DNA of 64,000 bases from contig NZ_JAEQND010000008.1 of assembly GCF_016722765.1 (NCBI RefSeq), positions 248,001-312,000 of the forward strand, in the 5' to 3' direction. Made by a program: the position numbers and the translations under genes. This document shows positions 1-9,216 of the stretch, piece after piece; the stretch's first letter is position 1, and each line of letters opens with the position of its first letter. Under the pieces are notes generated by a model. That model did no database searches. It was not told the DNA's origin and worked only from the letters and a program-made list of their open reading frames with translations. Origin of the DNA: Ramlibacter alkalitolerans (GTDB taxonomy: Bacteria > Pseudomonadota > Gammaproteobacteria > Burkholderiales > Burkholderiaceae_C).

Positions 1-67
1 TCGTAACGCGACCCGGGGGCGAGCCGTCGATGGATCACGGGACGAGGGCGCAGTCGCGGCCGATGGA

Positions 68-295
68 TCAGGCGCGCAGGCCTTGCGCCACCGCGGCGAC
101 GTGGGTGTCGGCGCTGCGGCGCACGCGGTTGATGTCTTCGAGCGAGGTGAAGAGGAAGGTGCCCTGGTGCAGGTCGACCCCTGCGTACCACTGGCAATAG
201 GCGGTGTCGCCGCCTACGGCACGCACCACCATCGGCGGCCCGCCGGCCTTCAGGCGCACGACGTCCCCTGCTTCGAACTGCAACGGCTTCTGCAC
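68..295 (-). CDS. DUF2158 (YodC-like) small protein
   Basis: A 75-residue protein whose first two thirds match the DUF2158 pattern: an N-terminal FEAGDVVRLKAGGPPMVV strand segment and a CQWY motif near residue 35. Family members are small, probably SH3-like beta proteins of unknown role. The product is normal in size for the family. It reads toward the left edge and is divergent from the MFS gene, with about 160 bases between them. The identification rests on motif similarity only, and no function is assigned. Confidence 0.75.
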   Translation of the reverse strand: MQKPLQFEAGDVVRLKAGGPPMVVRAVGGDTAYCQWYAGVDLHQGTFLFTSLEDINRVRRSADTHVAAVAQGLRA

Positions 296-456
296 CGCAG
301 GATTCTCGTCGGCTTCATCCCGCGGCGACGCGGGTCAAGGCAGCGCCGGCGCGTAGGACGGCGCTGACGCATGACGGGGAAACGGGCCGTCGACGCCTAC
401 TTTCGTTCGCGTGGCCGACCGAGCGCGCATCCCTGGCCGGTTAGCATCCGCGCGTG

Positions 457-1689
457 ATGGACCTCCTGGCGCACCGCGCCTACCTGCGCTTCTGGTGCGC
501 CCGCGTGTGCGGCACCGCCGGCAACCAGATGCTGATGCTGGCGGTCGGCTGGCACCTGTACGACCTGACCCATTCGGCGTGGGACCTGGGCCTGGTCGGC
601 CTGCTGCAGTTCGCGCCCGCCGTCCTGGTCACCCTGCCGGCCGGCCACGTGGCCGACCGCCTGCACCGCGCGCGGCTGGCGGCCGCCTGCATGCTGGCGC
701 AGGCGGTGGTGGCCGCGCTGCTGTGGAGTTCGGCGCTGGGGGGATTCGCCTCGCGCGAGCTGCTGCTCCTGGCCGCCGTCATGCTCGGTGCGGCGCGCCC
801 GTTCCAGATGGCCGCACAGCAGGCGCTGCTGCCGGCGCTGGTGCCTGCGGGGCTGCTGGCGCGCGCCACCGCCTTCAGTTCCAGCGGCACCCAGGCGGCG
901 ATCATCACCGGGCCGGCGGTCGCCGGACTGCTGTTCGCCGGCGGCGTGGACGTGGTGTACGCGAGCTGCTTCGCCCTGCTGCTGGCGGCGGCGCTGTCCT
1001 GCGCCGCGGTGCGCTACGAGCACCTGCCGCCGCCGCGCGAGCCGGTCTCGCTGCAGACGCTGCTGGCCGGTGCGTACTGGATCCGCCGCCATCCGGTCGT
1101 GTTCGGTGCCGTGTCGCTGGACCTGTTCGCCGTGCTGCTGGGGGGTGCCACCGCGCTGCTGCCGATCTTCGCGCGCGACATCCTGGCGGTCGGCCCGCAG
1201 GGGCTGGGCATCCTGCGCTCGGCGCCGGCGCTCGGTGCGCTGCCCATGGGGCTGGCGCTTTCGCGCTGGCCGCCGCACGAGATGCCCGGGCGCAAGCTGC
1301 TGGTCGCGGTGGCGGTGTTCGGCGCGTGCATGCTGGTGTTCGGCCTGTCCACCTCGTTCTGGCTGTCGGCGCTGGCGCTGGCGATCTCGGGCGCGGCCGA
1401 CATGGTGAGCGTGGTGGTGCGGCAGACGCTGGTGCAGCTGGAAACCCCGCCGGACATGCGCGGGCGCGTGGCCGCGGTCAATTCGCTGTTCATCGGCGCC
1501 AGCAACCAATTGGGAGAATTCGAGTCGGGCGCGACGGCGGCGCTGATCGGCCCGGTGGGCTCGGTGGTGGCCGGCGGCGTCGGCACCATCCTGGTCGCCT
1601 GGGCCTGGGGCCGGTCCTTTCCCGCGCTGGCCCTGCGCCCGACGCTGACCGAAATCCCCACCGCGGGCAGGGCCGGGACGCCCCGCTAA
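457..1689 (+). CDS. MFS transporter (EntS/DUF894-like)
   Basis: A 410-residue inner-membrane protein with about 12 hydrophobic segments. An early loop GHVADRLHRARL (around residue 67) resembles the MFS cytoplasmic signature between helices 2 and 3. The N-terminal YLRFWCARVCGTAGNQM stretch is typical of the enterobactin-exporter (EntS) branch. It probably exports a small molecule by proton antiport; the substrate cannot be inferred. A GTG lies immediately before the ATG at 457, so either could start translation, and no strong Shine-Dalgarno sequence is visible. It runs in the same direction as the dienelactone hydrolase gene, 29 bases downstream. Confidence 0.85.
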   Translation: MDLLAHRAYLRFWCARVCGTAGNQMLMLAVGWHLYDLTHSAWDLGLVGLLQFAPAVLVTLPAGHVADRLHRARLAAACMLAQAVVAALLWSSALGGFASRELLLLAAVMLGAARPFQMAAQQALLPALVPAGLLARATAFSSSGTQAAIITGPAVAGLLFAGGVDVVYASCFALLLAAALSCAAVRYEHLPPPREPVSLQTLLAGAYWIRRHPVVFGAVSLDLFAVLLGGATALLPIFARDILAVGPQGLGILRSAPALGALPMGLALSRWPPHEMPGRKLLVAVAVFGACMLVFGLSTSFWLSALALAISGAADMVSVVVRQTLVQLETPPDMRGRVAAVNSLFIGASNQLGEFESGATAALIGPVGSVVAGGVGTILVAWAWGRSFPALALRPTLTEIPTAGRAGTPR

Positions 1690-1718
1690 GCTGCGCCATC
1701 CTCGCCGAAGGAGCCGCC

Positions 1719-2618
1719 ATGCCGCCTCGCCTGACCCCGCAGGATTTCGACCAGGAAGTGCTGATCCTCTTCGACGCCTACGTGCACGGCGACCTCGACC
1801 GCCGCGGCTTCCTGGAACAGGCGCAGCGCTTCGCCCGGGCCGGCGTCACGGCCGCGGGCCTGCTGGCGGCGCTCAGCCCCGACTTCGCCGCCGGCCAGCA
1901 GGTTCGGCCGGACGACGCCCGGCTGAAGACCGAGCGGGTGACCATCCCCTCGCCTTCCGGCAACGGCACGATCCGCGGCTACCTGGCACGTCCGGCGGCG
2001 GCGGGCACGAAACGCCTGCCGTCCATCCTCGTGATCCACGAGAACCGCGGCCTGAACCCGCACATCGAGGACATCACGCGCCGGCTGGCGCTCGACGGCT
2101 TCATGGCGCTGGCGCCGGACGCGCTCACGCCGGTGGGCGGCTACCCGGGCGACGAGGACAAGGCCCGCGCCGCCTTCGCCACGCTGGACCAGCCGAAGAC
2201 GCGCGAGGACTTCCTCGCCGCGGCCGCCTGGCTGCGCGCCCGCAGCGACGGCAGCGGCCGCATGGGGGCAGTCGGCTTCTGCTACGGCGGCGGCATCGTG
2301 CACTGGCTCGCCACGCGCCTGCCGGACCTGGCTGCGGCCGTGCCCTTCTACGGCAACACGCCGCCGCCGGAAGATGCCGCCAAGGTGCGCGCACCGCTGC
2401 TGGTGCACCTGGCCGGGACCGACGAGCGCATCAACGCGGCCTGGCCCGCCTACGAGGCCGCGCTCAAGGCCGCGGGCGCCCGGTACGCCGTCCACCAGTA
2501 CGCCGGCACGCAGCACGGATTCAACAACGACACCACGCCGCGCTACGACCCGGCGGCCGCGAAGCTGGCCTGGGAGCGCACGATCGCCTTCTTCCGCAGC
2601 CATCTCGGGACCGCCTGA
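1719..2618 (+). CDS. Dienelactone hydrolase family protein
   Basis: A 299-residue alpha/beta hydrolase. The nucleophile elbow GFCYGGG carries the cysteine typical of dienelactone hydrolases, and QHGF near the C-terminus supplies the histidine. An N-terminal extension with DRRGFLEQAQRFARAG and a hydrophobic stretch resembles a weak Tat-like or anchoring segment, as in YghX-type homologues. The family hydrolyses dienelactones or related esters; the true substrate here is unknown. GAAGGAG a few bases upstream supports the ATG at 1719. A longer upstream-extended frame overlaps the MFS gene and is rejected. Confidence 0.85.
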   Translation: MPPRLTPQDFDQEVLILFDAYVHGDLDRRGFLEQAQRFARAGVTAAGLLAALSPDFAAGQQVRPDDARLKTERVTIPSPSGNGTIRGYLARPAAAGTKRLPSILVIHENRGLNPHIEDITRRLALDGFMALAPDALTPVGGYPGDEDKARAAFATLDQPKTREDFLAAAAWLRARSDGSGRMGAVGFCYGGGIVHWLATRLPDLAAAVPFYGNTPPPEDAAKVRAPLLVHLAGTDERINAAWPAYEAALKAAGARYAVHQYAGTQHGFNNDTTPRYDPAAAKLAWERTIAFFRSHLGTA

Positions 2619-2686
2619 CCTCGCGCACGGCGGGCACCGGCGCGCTGACAGCATGTGCAAGCCTGCTGGGCTACCATCGCTGCAGA

Positions 2687-3751
2687 GTGAATGTCGAAGA
2701 TAGCTACCGCGAGCTGGGGCTCACGCCCGATTCCACCGACGCCGAGGTGAAGGCCGCCTGGCGCCGCATGGCCGCGCGCTGGCACCCGGACCGCAACGGC
2801 AGCCCGCATGCGCTGCGCAAGATCCAGCGCATCAACCGCGCGCTGGAGGAGATCCGGCGCTTCCGCGCCAGCGGCTTCGGCCCGGTGACGGAAAGCGGCT
2901 TCCCCTTCGATGCCGGCGCGGCGCCCCAGGCGCGGTCGGCGCCGGAGCGCACGCTGCAGCACACCGTGCGGCTCACGCTGGAAGAGGCGCTCGCCGGCTG
3001 CATCAAGGACCTGGAAGGCGAAGTGGTCGAGGACTGCATCGCCTGCGGCGCGAGCGGCTGGCACAAGCATGCGACCGAGTGCAGCGAATGCGCCGGCACC
3101 GGCCAGGTGCGCCAGGCGCTGTGGTTCTCCTGGGTGTCGCCGCTGGTGCAGTGCAAGGCCTGCGAGGGCAGCGGCGCGGTGCGCCACGCCTGCGCACTGT
3201 GCGGGGGCAGCGGCAAGGCCGCGGCGCGCAGGTACCGCTGCCGCGCCCGCATCCCGGCAGGCGTGCGCGCGGGCGACCTGCTGCACGTGTCGGCGCGGCT
3301 GCAGGGGCCCCAGGCGAGCGAGAAGGTGGCGCTGCAAGTGCGGGTGGAACTGCTGCCGCACGCGTTCTTCACGCTCGACGCCGACGGCACGGTCCGTTGC
3401 GAACTGCCGGTGGACGGCTTCGCCTGGGTGGCCAACCGCTGGATCGAAGTGCCGACGCCCGCGGGGCTGCAGCAGATGCGCCTCAAGCGCGGCTACCACA
3501 CCTACCGCATCAAGGGCCAGGGCTTCCCGGGCGAGGAAGGCGAACTGGCCGATTGCATCGTCACCGTGGTGCCGCTCTTTCCCGAGGAATTCAGCAAGGC
3601 GCAGGAAGCGCAGATCGACAAGCTGATCGCCGGCAACACGCGGGCCGCCGGCACCAGCGCGCACCGCCGCGCGGCGGCCTGGCAGCAGGCGGTCAAGGAC
3701 TGGCAGGCGCACCATCCGACGGCCGCCCCCGAAGCGAAGGCAAATCCATGA
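2687..3751 (+). CDS. J-domain (DnaJ-like) co-chaperone with cysteine-rich region
   Basis: A 354-residue protein with a J domain at residues 1-70 (YRELGL, then the HPD motif in RWHPDRNG) that would stimulate an Hsp70 ATPase. Four CxxC-type motifs follow (CIAC, CSEC, CKAC, CALC, about residues 117-176), as in the DnaJ zinc-binding domain, and then a substrate-binding-like C-terminal half with VRAGDLLHV. The Gly/Phe linker is short, so this is probably a specialised DnaJ paralogue. The start is GTG; the nearby ATG at 2691 is out of frame. Its stop overlaps the next gene's start (ATGA). Confidence 0.85.
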   Translation: MNVEDSYRELGLTPDSTDAEVKAAWRRMAARWHPDRNGSPHALRKIQRINRALEEIRRFRASGFGPVTESGFPFDAGAAPQARSAPERTLQHTVRLTLEEALAGCIKDLEGEVVEDCIACGASGWHKHATECSECAGTGQVRQALWFSWVSPLVQCKACEGSGAVRHACALCGGSGKAAARRYRCRARIPAGVRAGDLLHVSARLQGPQASEKVALQVRVELLPHAFFTLDADGTVRCELPVDGFAWVANRWIEVPTPAGLQQMRLKRGYHTYRIKGQGFPGEEGELADCIVTVVPLFPEEFSKAQEAQIDKLIAGNTRAAGTSAHRRAAAWQQAVKDWQAHHPTAAPEAKANP

Positions 3752-4737
3752 AATGCTGCGTCGTCGGCGCCGGTGCCATCGGCGGCCACCTGGCGGTGAA
3801 ACTGTGCCGCGCCGGGCACGAGGTCGCCGTGATCGCGCGCGGCCCGCAACTCGCCGCGATCCGGGCCGCGGGGCTGGTGCTGGAACAGGGCGGGCAGGCG
3901 CTGCACGCCGACGTCCGCGCCGCGGAAGGATCCGGGGAACTCGGCGTCCAGGACGTGGTGTTCGTCACCACGAAGGCGACCGCGCTGGCTTCCGTCGTGC
4001 CGCTGCTGCCGCCGCTGGTGGGCAGCGCCACACGCGTGGTGTTCATCCAGAACGGCATCACCTGGTGGTATCCGCTCGGCCTGCCGGCAGCCCACCCGCG
4101 GCCGGCGCAGGTTCCGGTGTTCGCGCTGGCCGAGCGCTTCCTCGCCTTCCTGCGCCCCGAGCAGGTGCTCGCCGGCGTGATCTACAGCGCCAACGAGGTG
4201 CTGCGCCCCGGCGTGATCCGCAACAATTCGCCGGTGGGCACCAACGTGGTGGAACTCGGTGCGCCGGACGACGGCGACAGCGCGCCGCTGCGCGCGCTGC
4301 GCAGCGCGCTGGAAGCAGCCGGTATCGCCGCGCCGCCGATCGCGCAGATCCGCGCCTCGCTGTGGCGCAAGCTGGTGCTCAATGCCAGCTCCTCGTCGTT
4401 GTGCGTGGCGGTGGAAAACCCGGCGGCCATCGCCACCGACGCCCGCGTGCAGGAAACGATGCTGCGCATGCTGCACGAGTGCCTGGCGATCGCCGCCGCG
4501 CACGGCTACGACGTCGGGCCGGGCTTCGACTTCGAGCGCTGGACGCAGCGCCGCACGGCCCACAAGCCCTCGATGCTGCAGGACTTCGAGGCGCGCCGGC
4601 CGATGGAGATCGGCGAGATCGTGCTGGCGCCGCTGGCCTTCGCGCGCGCCGCCGGCCTGGCCACGCCGACGCTGGATGCCGTCGGCGCGATCGCCGCCCG
4701 GCGCGCGATCGACCAGGGCCTCTACACGCCGGCCTGA
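3748..4737 (+). CDS. 2-dehydropantoate 2-reductase family protein
   Basis: A 329-residue NADPH-dependent reductase of the PanE/ApbA family, which reduces ketopantoate to pantoate in pantothenate synthesis. The N-terminal Rossmann motif VVGAGAIGGHLA is clear. A conserved QNGI motif follows, and the C-terminal domain contains the family-typical KLVLNASSSSL and KPSMLQDFEARRPMEIGEI. Paralogues of this family are often recruited to other 2-keto acids, so panE itself is not asserted. The start overlaps the preceding J-domain gene by four bases, implying translational coupling. Confidence 0.85.
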   Translation: MKCCVVGAGAIGGHLAVKLCRAGHEVAVIARGPQLAAIRAAGLVLEQGGQALHADVRAAEGSGELGVQDVVFVTTKATALASVVPLLPPLVGSATRVVFIQNGITWWYPLGLPAAHPRPAQVPVFALAERFLAFLRPEQVLAGVIYSANEVLRPGVIRNNSPVGTNVVELGAPDDGDSAPLRALRSALEAAGIAAPPIAQIRASLWRKLVLNASSSSLCVAVENPAAIATDARVQETMLRMLHECLAIAAAHGYDVGPGFDFERWTQRRTAHKPSMLQDFEARRPMEIGEIVLAPLAFARAAGLATPTLDAVGAIAARRAIDQGLYTPA

Positions 4738-4762
4738 GCGGCTTTGCGCGCCGGTACCAGCG

Positions 4763-5614
4763 CTACGCGTAGCTGTAGAACCCGCGGCCCGTCTTGCGCC
4801 CCAGGCGGCCGGCGGCCACCATTTCCTTGAGCAGCGGCGCCGGGCGGTACTTCGGATCGTTGAAGCCTTCGTAGAAGACGTTCATCACCGACAGCATGGT
4901 GTCCAGGCCGATCAGGTCGGCCAGCGCCAGCGGTCCGATCGGCTGGTTGCAGCCCAGGCGCATGCCGGTGTCGATGTCTTCCGCGCTGGCCAGCCCTTCC
5001 TGCAGGGCGAAGATCGCCTCGTTGATCATCGGGCAGAGGATGCGGTTGACCACGAAGCCGGGGCTGTTCTTCGCCACGATCGGCGTCTTGCCCACCAGCT
5101 TCGCGAAGGCCTGCGCCTGCGCCAGCGTCTCGCCGGCCGTCTGCATGCCGCGGATCAGTTCCAGCAGCTGCATGACCGGCACCGGATTGAAGAAGTGCAG
5201 GCCGATGAAGCGCTCGGGCCGCGAGATCACGGCGGCCAGCTGGCTGATCGAGATCGAGGAGGTGTTGGTGGCGATGATCGCCTCCTTGCGCACCAGGGCG
5301 TCGATCTGGCGCAGGATGCGCAGCTTCAGGTCGAGGTTCTCGGTGGCCGCCTCGATCACGATGTCCGCCGGCGCGATGGCCGCATAGTCGGTCGTGCCCT
5401 CGATGCGACCGAGAATGGCGCTGCGCTCGTCGGCGCTGATCTTCTCCTTGCTCACCAGGCGCGCGAGGCTCTTGCCGACCGTGTCGACGCCGCGCTGCAC
5501 GGCGGCCTGGTCGACGTCGACCATCGTCACGCGCAGGCCGGCCTGCGCGCACACCTGGGCCACGCCGTTGCCCATGGTGCCGGCGCCTATCACTGCGATG
5601 TGGGGGTTGCTCAT
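4763..5614 (-). CDS. 3-hydroxybutyryl-CoA dehydrogenase
   Basis: A 283-residue NAD(P)-dependent dehydrogenase of short-chain 3-hydroxyacyl-CoA metabolism (polyhydroxybutyrate or fatty-acid cycle). The Rossmann motif is VIGAGTMGNGVAQ near the N-terminus. The catalytic region GLHFFNPVPVMQLLE lies near residue 140, and KNSPGFVVNRI near 185. The length matches the usual 282-285 residues. The ATG at 5614 was chosen because the upstream extension in the same frame has no family similarity. The gene is convergent with the reductase gene and divergent from the sensor kinase gene. Confidence 0.92.
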   Translation of the reverse strand: MSNPHIAVIGAGTMGNGVAQVCAQAGLRVTMVDVDQAAVQRGVDTVGKSLARLVSKEKISADERSAILGRIEGTTDYAAIAPADIVIEAATENLDLKLRILRQIDALVRKEAIIATNTSSISISQLAAVISRPERFIGLHFFNPVPVMQLLELIRGMQTAGETLAQAQAFAKLVGKTPIVAKNSPGFVVNRILCPMINEAIFALQEGLASAEDIDTGMRLGCNQPIGPLALADLIGLDTMLSVMNVFYEGFNDPKYRPAPLLKEMVAAGRLGRKTGRGFYSYA

Positions 5615-5675
5615 TGGCTTGTTCCTTCCGTGGGTGCAGCGTGGATCGTAGCAAGCGCGGCTAGGATGCCTGTTG

Positions 5676-7289
5676 ATGCCAGACATTGAACCCCGCTCCG
5701 CGCGGCTGCCGTCCTGGGCCTGGGCCCTGGGCTACCTGGCGGCCTACGTGCTGCTGGATTGGGCCAGCTACTTCCGGCCGGTGCCCGGGTTCAACATCAC
5801 GCCATGGAATCCGCAGCAGGCCGTCGCCATCGCGCTCCTGATCCGCGCGCCACGCAAGGCGTGGCTGGTGTTCGCCGGCTTGCTGCTGGCGGAGCTGGTG
5901 GTGCGCGGCCTGCCCGCCGAGAGCCTCACGATGCTGGCCGCCGCCGCGGCGCTGACGCTCACGTTCTCCGCCATCGCGCAGGCGCTGCGCCGCACGCTGG
6001 ACCTCGATTTCCCGCTGGCCCGCCACCGCGAGCTGCTGTGGCTGGCCGTGTCGGTCACGGCAGGTTCGCTGGCCAGCGCGGTGCTCTACGTGCTGATCCA
6101 CTCCGGCAGCCTGTCGGCCGCAGCGCTCGCCCGCGATGCGGTGATCCGCTACTGGGTCGGCGACGCGGCGGCGGTGCTGGTGCTGCTGCCCGTGCTGCTG
6201 CTGACCCTGGCACCGGCGCGGCGCGACGGGCTGCTGGGGGTGCTGCGCAGCCCCGCATGGTGGGCCGGCGCGGCGCTGACCTGCACGGCCCTGTGGGTGG
6301 TCTTCGGCCGCGGCGAACAGGACTACTTCAAGTTCTTCTACCTGCTGGTGCCGCCGGTGGTCTGGGCCGCCGTGCGCTTCGGCGTGCAGGGCGCGGTGCT
6401 GTCCACCCTGTTCACGCAGGCCGGCCTGCTGGCGGCGGCGCAGCTCGCGCTGCGGCACGACCTCACCCTGTTCGAGCTGCAGGTGCTGATGGCCGCGACC
6501 GCGATGACGGGCCTGCTGCTCGGGGTGGCGGTGGACGAACGCGCGCGCGCCGAGGCCGACCTGCGCGCCAGCCTGCGTTTTTCGGCGGCGGGCCAGATGG
6601 CGGCGGCGCTGGCCCACGAACTGAGCCAGCCGCTCACCGCCCTGAGCAACTACGCGGATGCATGCCAGGCGCTGGCGGACCAGCCGACGCCGCTGGACGG
6701 CGAGCGCCGCGCGCAGCTCACGCAGGTGCTGGGCAAGCTGGTGGCGGAGGCCCGCCGCACGGGCGCCGTCACGCGCCGGCTGCGCGACTTCTTCCGCTCC
6801 GGCGCCACTTCGCTGCAGCCGACGTCGATCCCGGCGCTGGCGCACGAGACGCTGGAAGCGCACCAGGAGTTCGCCCAGCGCCTGGGCGTGCAGTTGCAGG
6901 CCGACACCGACGGCGGGCTGCCGGCGCTGCGCGTGGATGCGATCCAGATCGCGGTGGTGCTGCGCAACCTGCTGGCCAACGCCATCGAGGCAGCCGCGCA
7001 GGCCGGCGCCGGCGGCAGCGTGCTGCTGCGCGTGGCGCCCAGCGAAGGCGGCGTGCGGGTCGACGTGATCGACAGCGGCCCGGGGGTGGAGCCGCAGCGC
7101 CTGCGCGCGCTGTTCGACGCTCCGGCCTCCGGCAAGCAGGGCGGACTGGGCGTGGGCCTGAGCATCTGCCGCAGCATCGTGGAAAGCCACGGTGGCAAAC
7201 TCTGGGCCGGGGCCGGCCCGGGCGGCCGCTTCTGCTTCACCCTGCCGCGCAATGAGTTCGACCCCGCCCCCGCCGTCCCTGCCGTGTGA
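5676..7289 (+). CDS. MASE1-type membrane sensor histidine kinase
   Basis: A 537-residue kinase. The first roughly 285 residues form about eight membrane segments of MASE1 type. A HisKA dimerisation domain follows with the phospho-acceptor His314 in AALAHELSQPLTALSNYA. The catalytic domain has an N box (NLLANAIEAA), G1 (DVIDSGPGVE) and G2 (GGLGVGLSICRSIVESHGG). It autophosphorylates and should pass phosphate to the regulator encoded immediately downstream, whose start overlaps the end of this gene by 38 bases. The input signal is unknown; this kinase-FixJ arrangement resembles CrbS/CrbR-type and FixLJ pairs. Confidence 0.9.
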   Translation: MPDIEPRSARLPSWAWALGYLAAYVLLDWASYFRPVPGFNITPWNPQQAVAIALLIRAPRKAWLVFAGLLLAELVVRGLPAESLTMLAAAAALTLTFSAIAQALRRTLDLDFPLARHRELLWLAVSVTAGSLASAVLYVLIHSGSLSAAALARDAVIRYWVGDAAAVLVLLPVLLLTLAPARRDGLLGVLRSPAWWAGAALTCTALWVVFGRGEQDYFKFFYLLVPPVVWAAVRFGVQGAVLSTLFTQAGLLAAAQLALRHDLTLFELQVLMAATAMTGLLLGVAVDERARAEADLRASLRFSAAGQMAAALAHELSQPLTALSNYADACQALADQPTPLDGERRAQLTQVLGKLVAEARRTGAVTRRLRDFFRSGATSLQPTSIPALAHETLEAHQEFAQRLGVQLQADTDGGLPALRVDAIQIAVVLRNLLANAIEAAAQAGAGGSVLLRVAPSEGGVRVDVIDSGPGVEPQRLRALFDAPASGKQGGLGVGLSICRSIVESHGGKLWAGAGPGGRFCFTLPRNEFDPAPAVPAV

Positions 7290-7884
7290 CACCGTCTACG
7301 TGGTGGACGACGACGCGTCGGTGCGCGATTCGCTGTCGCTGATGCTGAGCCTGCGGGGCTTCGCCACGGCGACCTTCGGCAACGCGGAGGACTTCCTGGC
7401 CACCGCGCGGCCGGAGTGGCGCGGCTGCGTGCTGGCCGACATCCGCATGCCGGGGATGTCGGGGCTGGACCTGCTGGACGAAGTGCGGCGGCGCTTTCCC
7501 GGCCTGGCCGTCGTGGTGGTCACCGCGCACGGCGACGTCGCCGCGGCGCGCCGCGCCTTCCTCGGCGATGCCGCGGATTTCGTCGAGAAGCCCTTCGACA
7601 GCGGCCACATCCTGGCCGCCATCGCCAACGCCAGCGCCAGGCTGGCCGCGCAGGCCGGGCGCCAGCCGCGCGTGCCGCGGGGCCGGCTGCCCGGCGAAGT
7701 GCTCACCGAGCGCGAACGGCAGGTGCTCGAACTCCTGATGCAGGGGCTGCACAACCGGCAGATCGCCAGCCAGCTCGGGATCAGCCCGCGCACGGTGGAA
7801 GTGCACAAGGCGCGCGTGATGGAAAAGCTCGGCGTCTCCAGCATGGTGGAACTGGTGCGCCTGCACGACGGCCCCGCCGGCTGA
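7252..7884 (+). CDS. FixJ/NarL-type response regulator
   Basis: A 210-residue two-domain regulator. The receiver domain starts at VYVVDDDASVRDS, with phospho-acceptor Asp63 in LADIRMPG, Thr in VVTAHGD and Lys in VEKPF. A LuxR-type helix-turn-helix follows near the C-terminus: LTERERQVLELL then GISPRTVEVHKARVMEKLG. It is the cognate partner of the overlapping kinase gene. A perfect palindrome three bases after its stop and upstream of the antiporter gene is a candidate binding site (inference). Confidence 0.92.
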   Translation: MSSTPPPPSLPCDTVYVVDDDASVRDSLSLMLSLRGFATATFGNAEDFLATARPEWRGCVLADIRMPGMSGLDLLDEVRRRFPGLAVVVVTAHGDVAAARRAFLGDAADFVEKPFDSGHILAAIANASARLAAQAGRQPRVPRGRLPGEVLTERERQVLELLMQGLHNRQIASQLGISPRTVEVHKARVMEKLGVSSMVELVRLHDGPAG

Positions 7885-7886
7885 CA

Positions 7887-7905
7887 CGTACGGGCAGTCC
7901 GTACG
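7887..7905. promoter_or_regulatory. Candidate operator palindrome upstream of antiporter gene
   Basis: The sequence CGTACGG-GCAGT-CCGTACG is a perfect 7-bp inverted repeat with a 5-base spacer. It lies between the response-regulator stop and the antiporter start, 48 bases upstream of that start. Dimeric LuxR/FixJ regulators bind dyads of this size. Control of the antiporter by the adjacent regulator is an inference. Confidence 0.45.
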
Positions 7906-7953
7906 CGTTGCCCTGATCCCCCGGAGGCGCCCCGGCGGTAGCCTGCAGGGTCA

Positions 7954-9207
7954 ATGACTGCCGCCGTCCAGTGGATCGCGGGCGCGCTGTTCGCGCTCGC
8001 GATCCTGCATACCTTTTCCAGCAAGTACTTCCAGCGCCTCGCGCACACACAGCCCGCCCATGCCGGTTTCTGGCACCTGCTGGGCGAGGTGGAAGTGGTG
8101 TTCGGCTTCTGGGCCATCGTGCTGGTGGCCCTGATGATCGCCCTGCAGGGCCGCGTCGCCGCCACCCAGTACGTCGATTCGCGCGACTACACCGAGCCCA
8201 TGTTCGTGTTCGCGATCATGGTGGTGGCCGGCAGCAAGGCGGTGCTGCAGGTGGCCCGCGCGATCGCGGCGCTGCTCGCGCGGGCGGTGCCGGCCCGGGG
8301 CGCGATCGGCCTGTACCTCGTCACGCTGGTGATCGTGCCGCTGATGGGATCCCTCATCACCGAGCCGGCGGCGATGACGCTGGCCGCCCTGATGCTGCGC
8401 GAGCAGGTGTACAGCAAGCAGGTGTCCACGCGCCTCAAGTACGTGACGCTGGGCGTGCTGTTCGTGAACATCTCCATCGGCGGCACGCTCACGCCCTTCG
8501 CCGCGCCGCCGGTGCTGATGGTGGCCGGCAAGTGGGGCTGGGGCTTCCTCGACATGTTCACCCTGTTCGGCTGGAAGTCCGCCGTGGCCGTGTCGGTGAA
8601 CGCCGCCAGCGTGGCGTTCTTCTTCCGCCGCGAGCTGGCCGGCATCGCGCCCTCGTCCACTCGGGGCCCGGCGCCGCTGTCCGCCGGCATCCTCGCGATC
8701 CACATCGCCTTCCTGGCGGGCATCGTCGTCTTCTCGCATCACCCGGCGGTCTTCATGGGCCTGCTGCTGCTGTTCCTCGGCTTCGCCACCGCCTACCCGC
8801 AGTTCCAGGACCGGCTGATGCTGCGCGAAGGGCTGCTGGTCGCGTTCTTCCTGGCGGGGCTGGTGGTGCTGGGCGGGCACCAGCAATGGTGGCTGTCGCC
8901 GCTGCTGCAGGGGATGGACGAGACCGCCGTGTACTACGGCGCAACCGCCCTGACCGCGGTGACCGACAACGCGGCGCTCACCTACCTGGCTTCGCTGGTC
9001 GACGGCCTGAGCGAGGAGTTCAAGTACTCGGTGGTCGCCGGCGCCGTGACGGGCGGCGGCCTCACGGTCATCGCGAATGCGCCGAACCCGGCGGGCTTCG
9101 CGATCCTGCGTTCGCACTTCCAGGACGAGGCGATCCATCCGCTGGGACTGTTCCTGGCCGCACTGCCGGCCACGCTGGTTGCCGTGGCGGCGTTCCGGCT
9201 GCTGTAG
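7954..9207 (+). CDS. Putative Na+/H+ antiporter family membrane protein
   Basis: A 417-residue polytopic membrane protein with about 11 hydrophobic segments. Conserved-looking motifs are GSLITEPAAMTLAALMLRE, NISIGGTLTPFAAPPVLMVA and, near the C-terminus, TDNAALTYLASLVDG. These fit the putative Na+/H+ antiporter family (PF07399 type) within the ion-transporter superfamily. Ion specificity cannot be read from the sequence. It lies directly downstream of the two-component pair and a palindrome, so it may be that system's target. A small membrane protein gene follows after nine bases. Confidence 0.8.
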   Translation: MTAAVQWIAGALFALAILHTFSSKYFQRLAHTQPAHAGFWHLLGEVEVVFGFWAIVLVALMIALQGRVAATQYVDSRDYTEPMFVFAIMVVAGSKAVLQVARAIAALLARAVPARGAIGLYLVTLVIVPLMGSLITEPAAMTLAALMLREQVYSKQVSTRLKYVTLGVLFVNISIGGTLTPFAAPPVLMVAGKWGWGFLDMFTLFGWKSAVAVSVNAASVAFFFRRELAGIAPSSTRGPAPLSAGILAIHIAFLAGIVVFSHHPAVFMGLLLLFLGFATAYPQFQDRLMLREGLLVAFFLAGLVVLGGHQQWWLSPLLQGMDETAVYYGATALTAVTDNAALTYLASLVDGLSEEFKYSVVAGAVTGGGLTVIANAPNPAGFAILRSHFQDEAIHPLGLFLAALPATLVAVAAFRLL

Positions 9208-9216
9208 GAGATTGCA

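Noticed and set aside
411..2618. A single 735-codon protein spanning the MFS and hydrolase genes
   Set aside because: Its first part is a shadow of the MFS gene. The hydrolase has its own ribosome-binding site and ATG at 1719.
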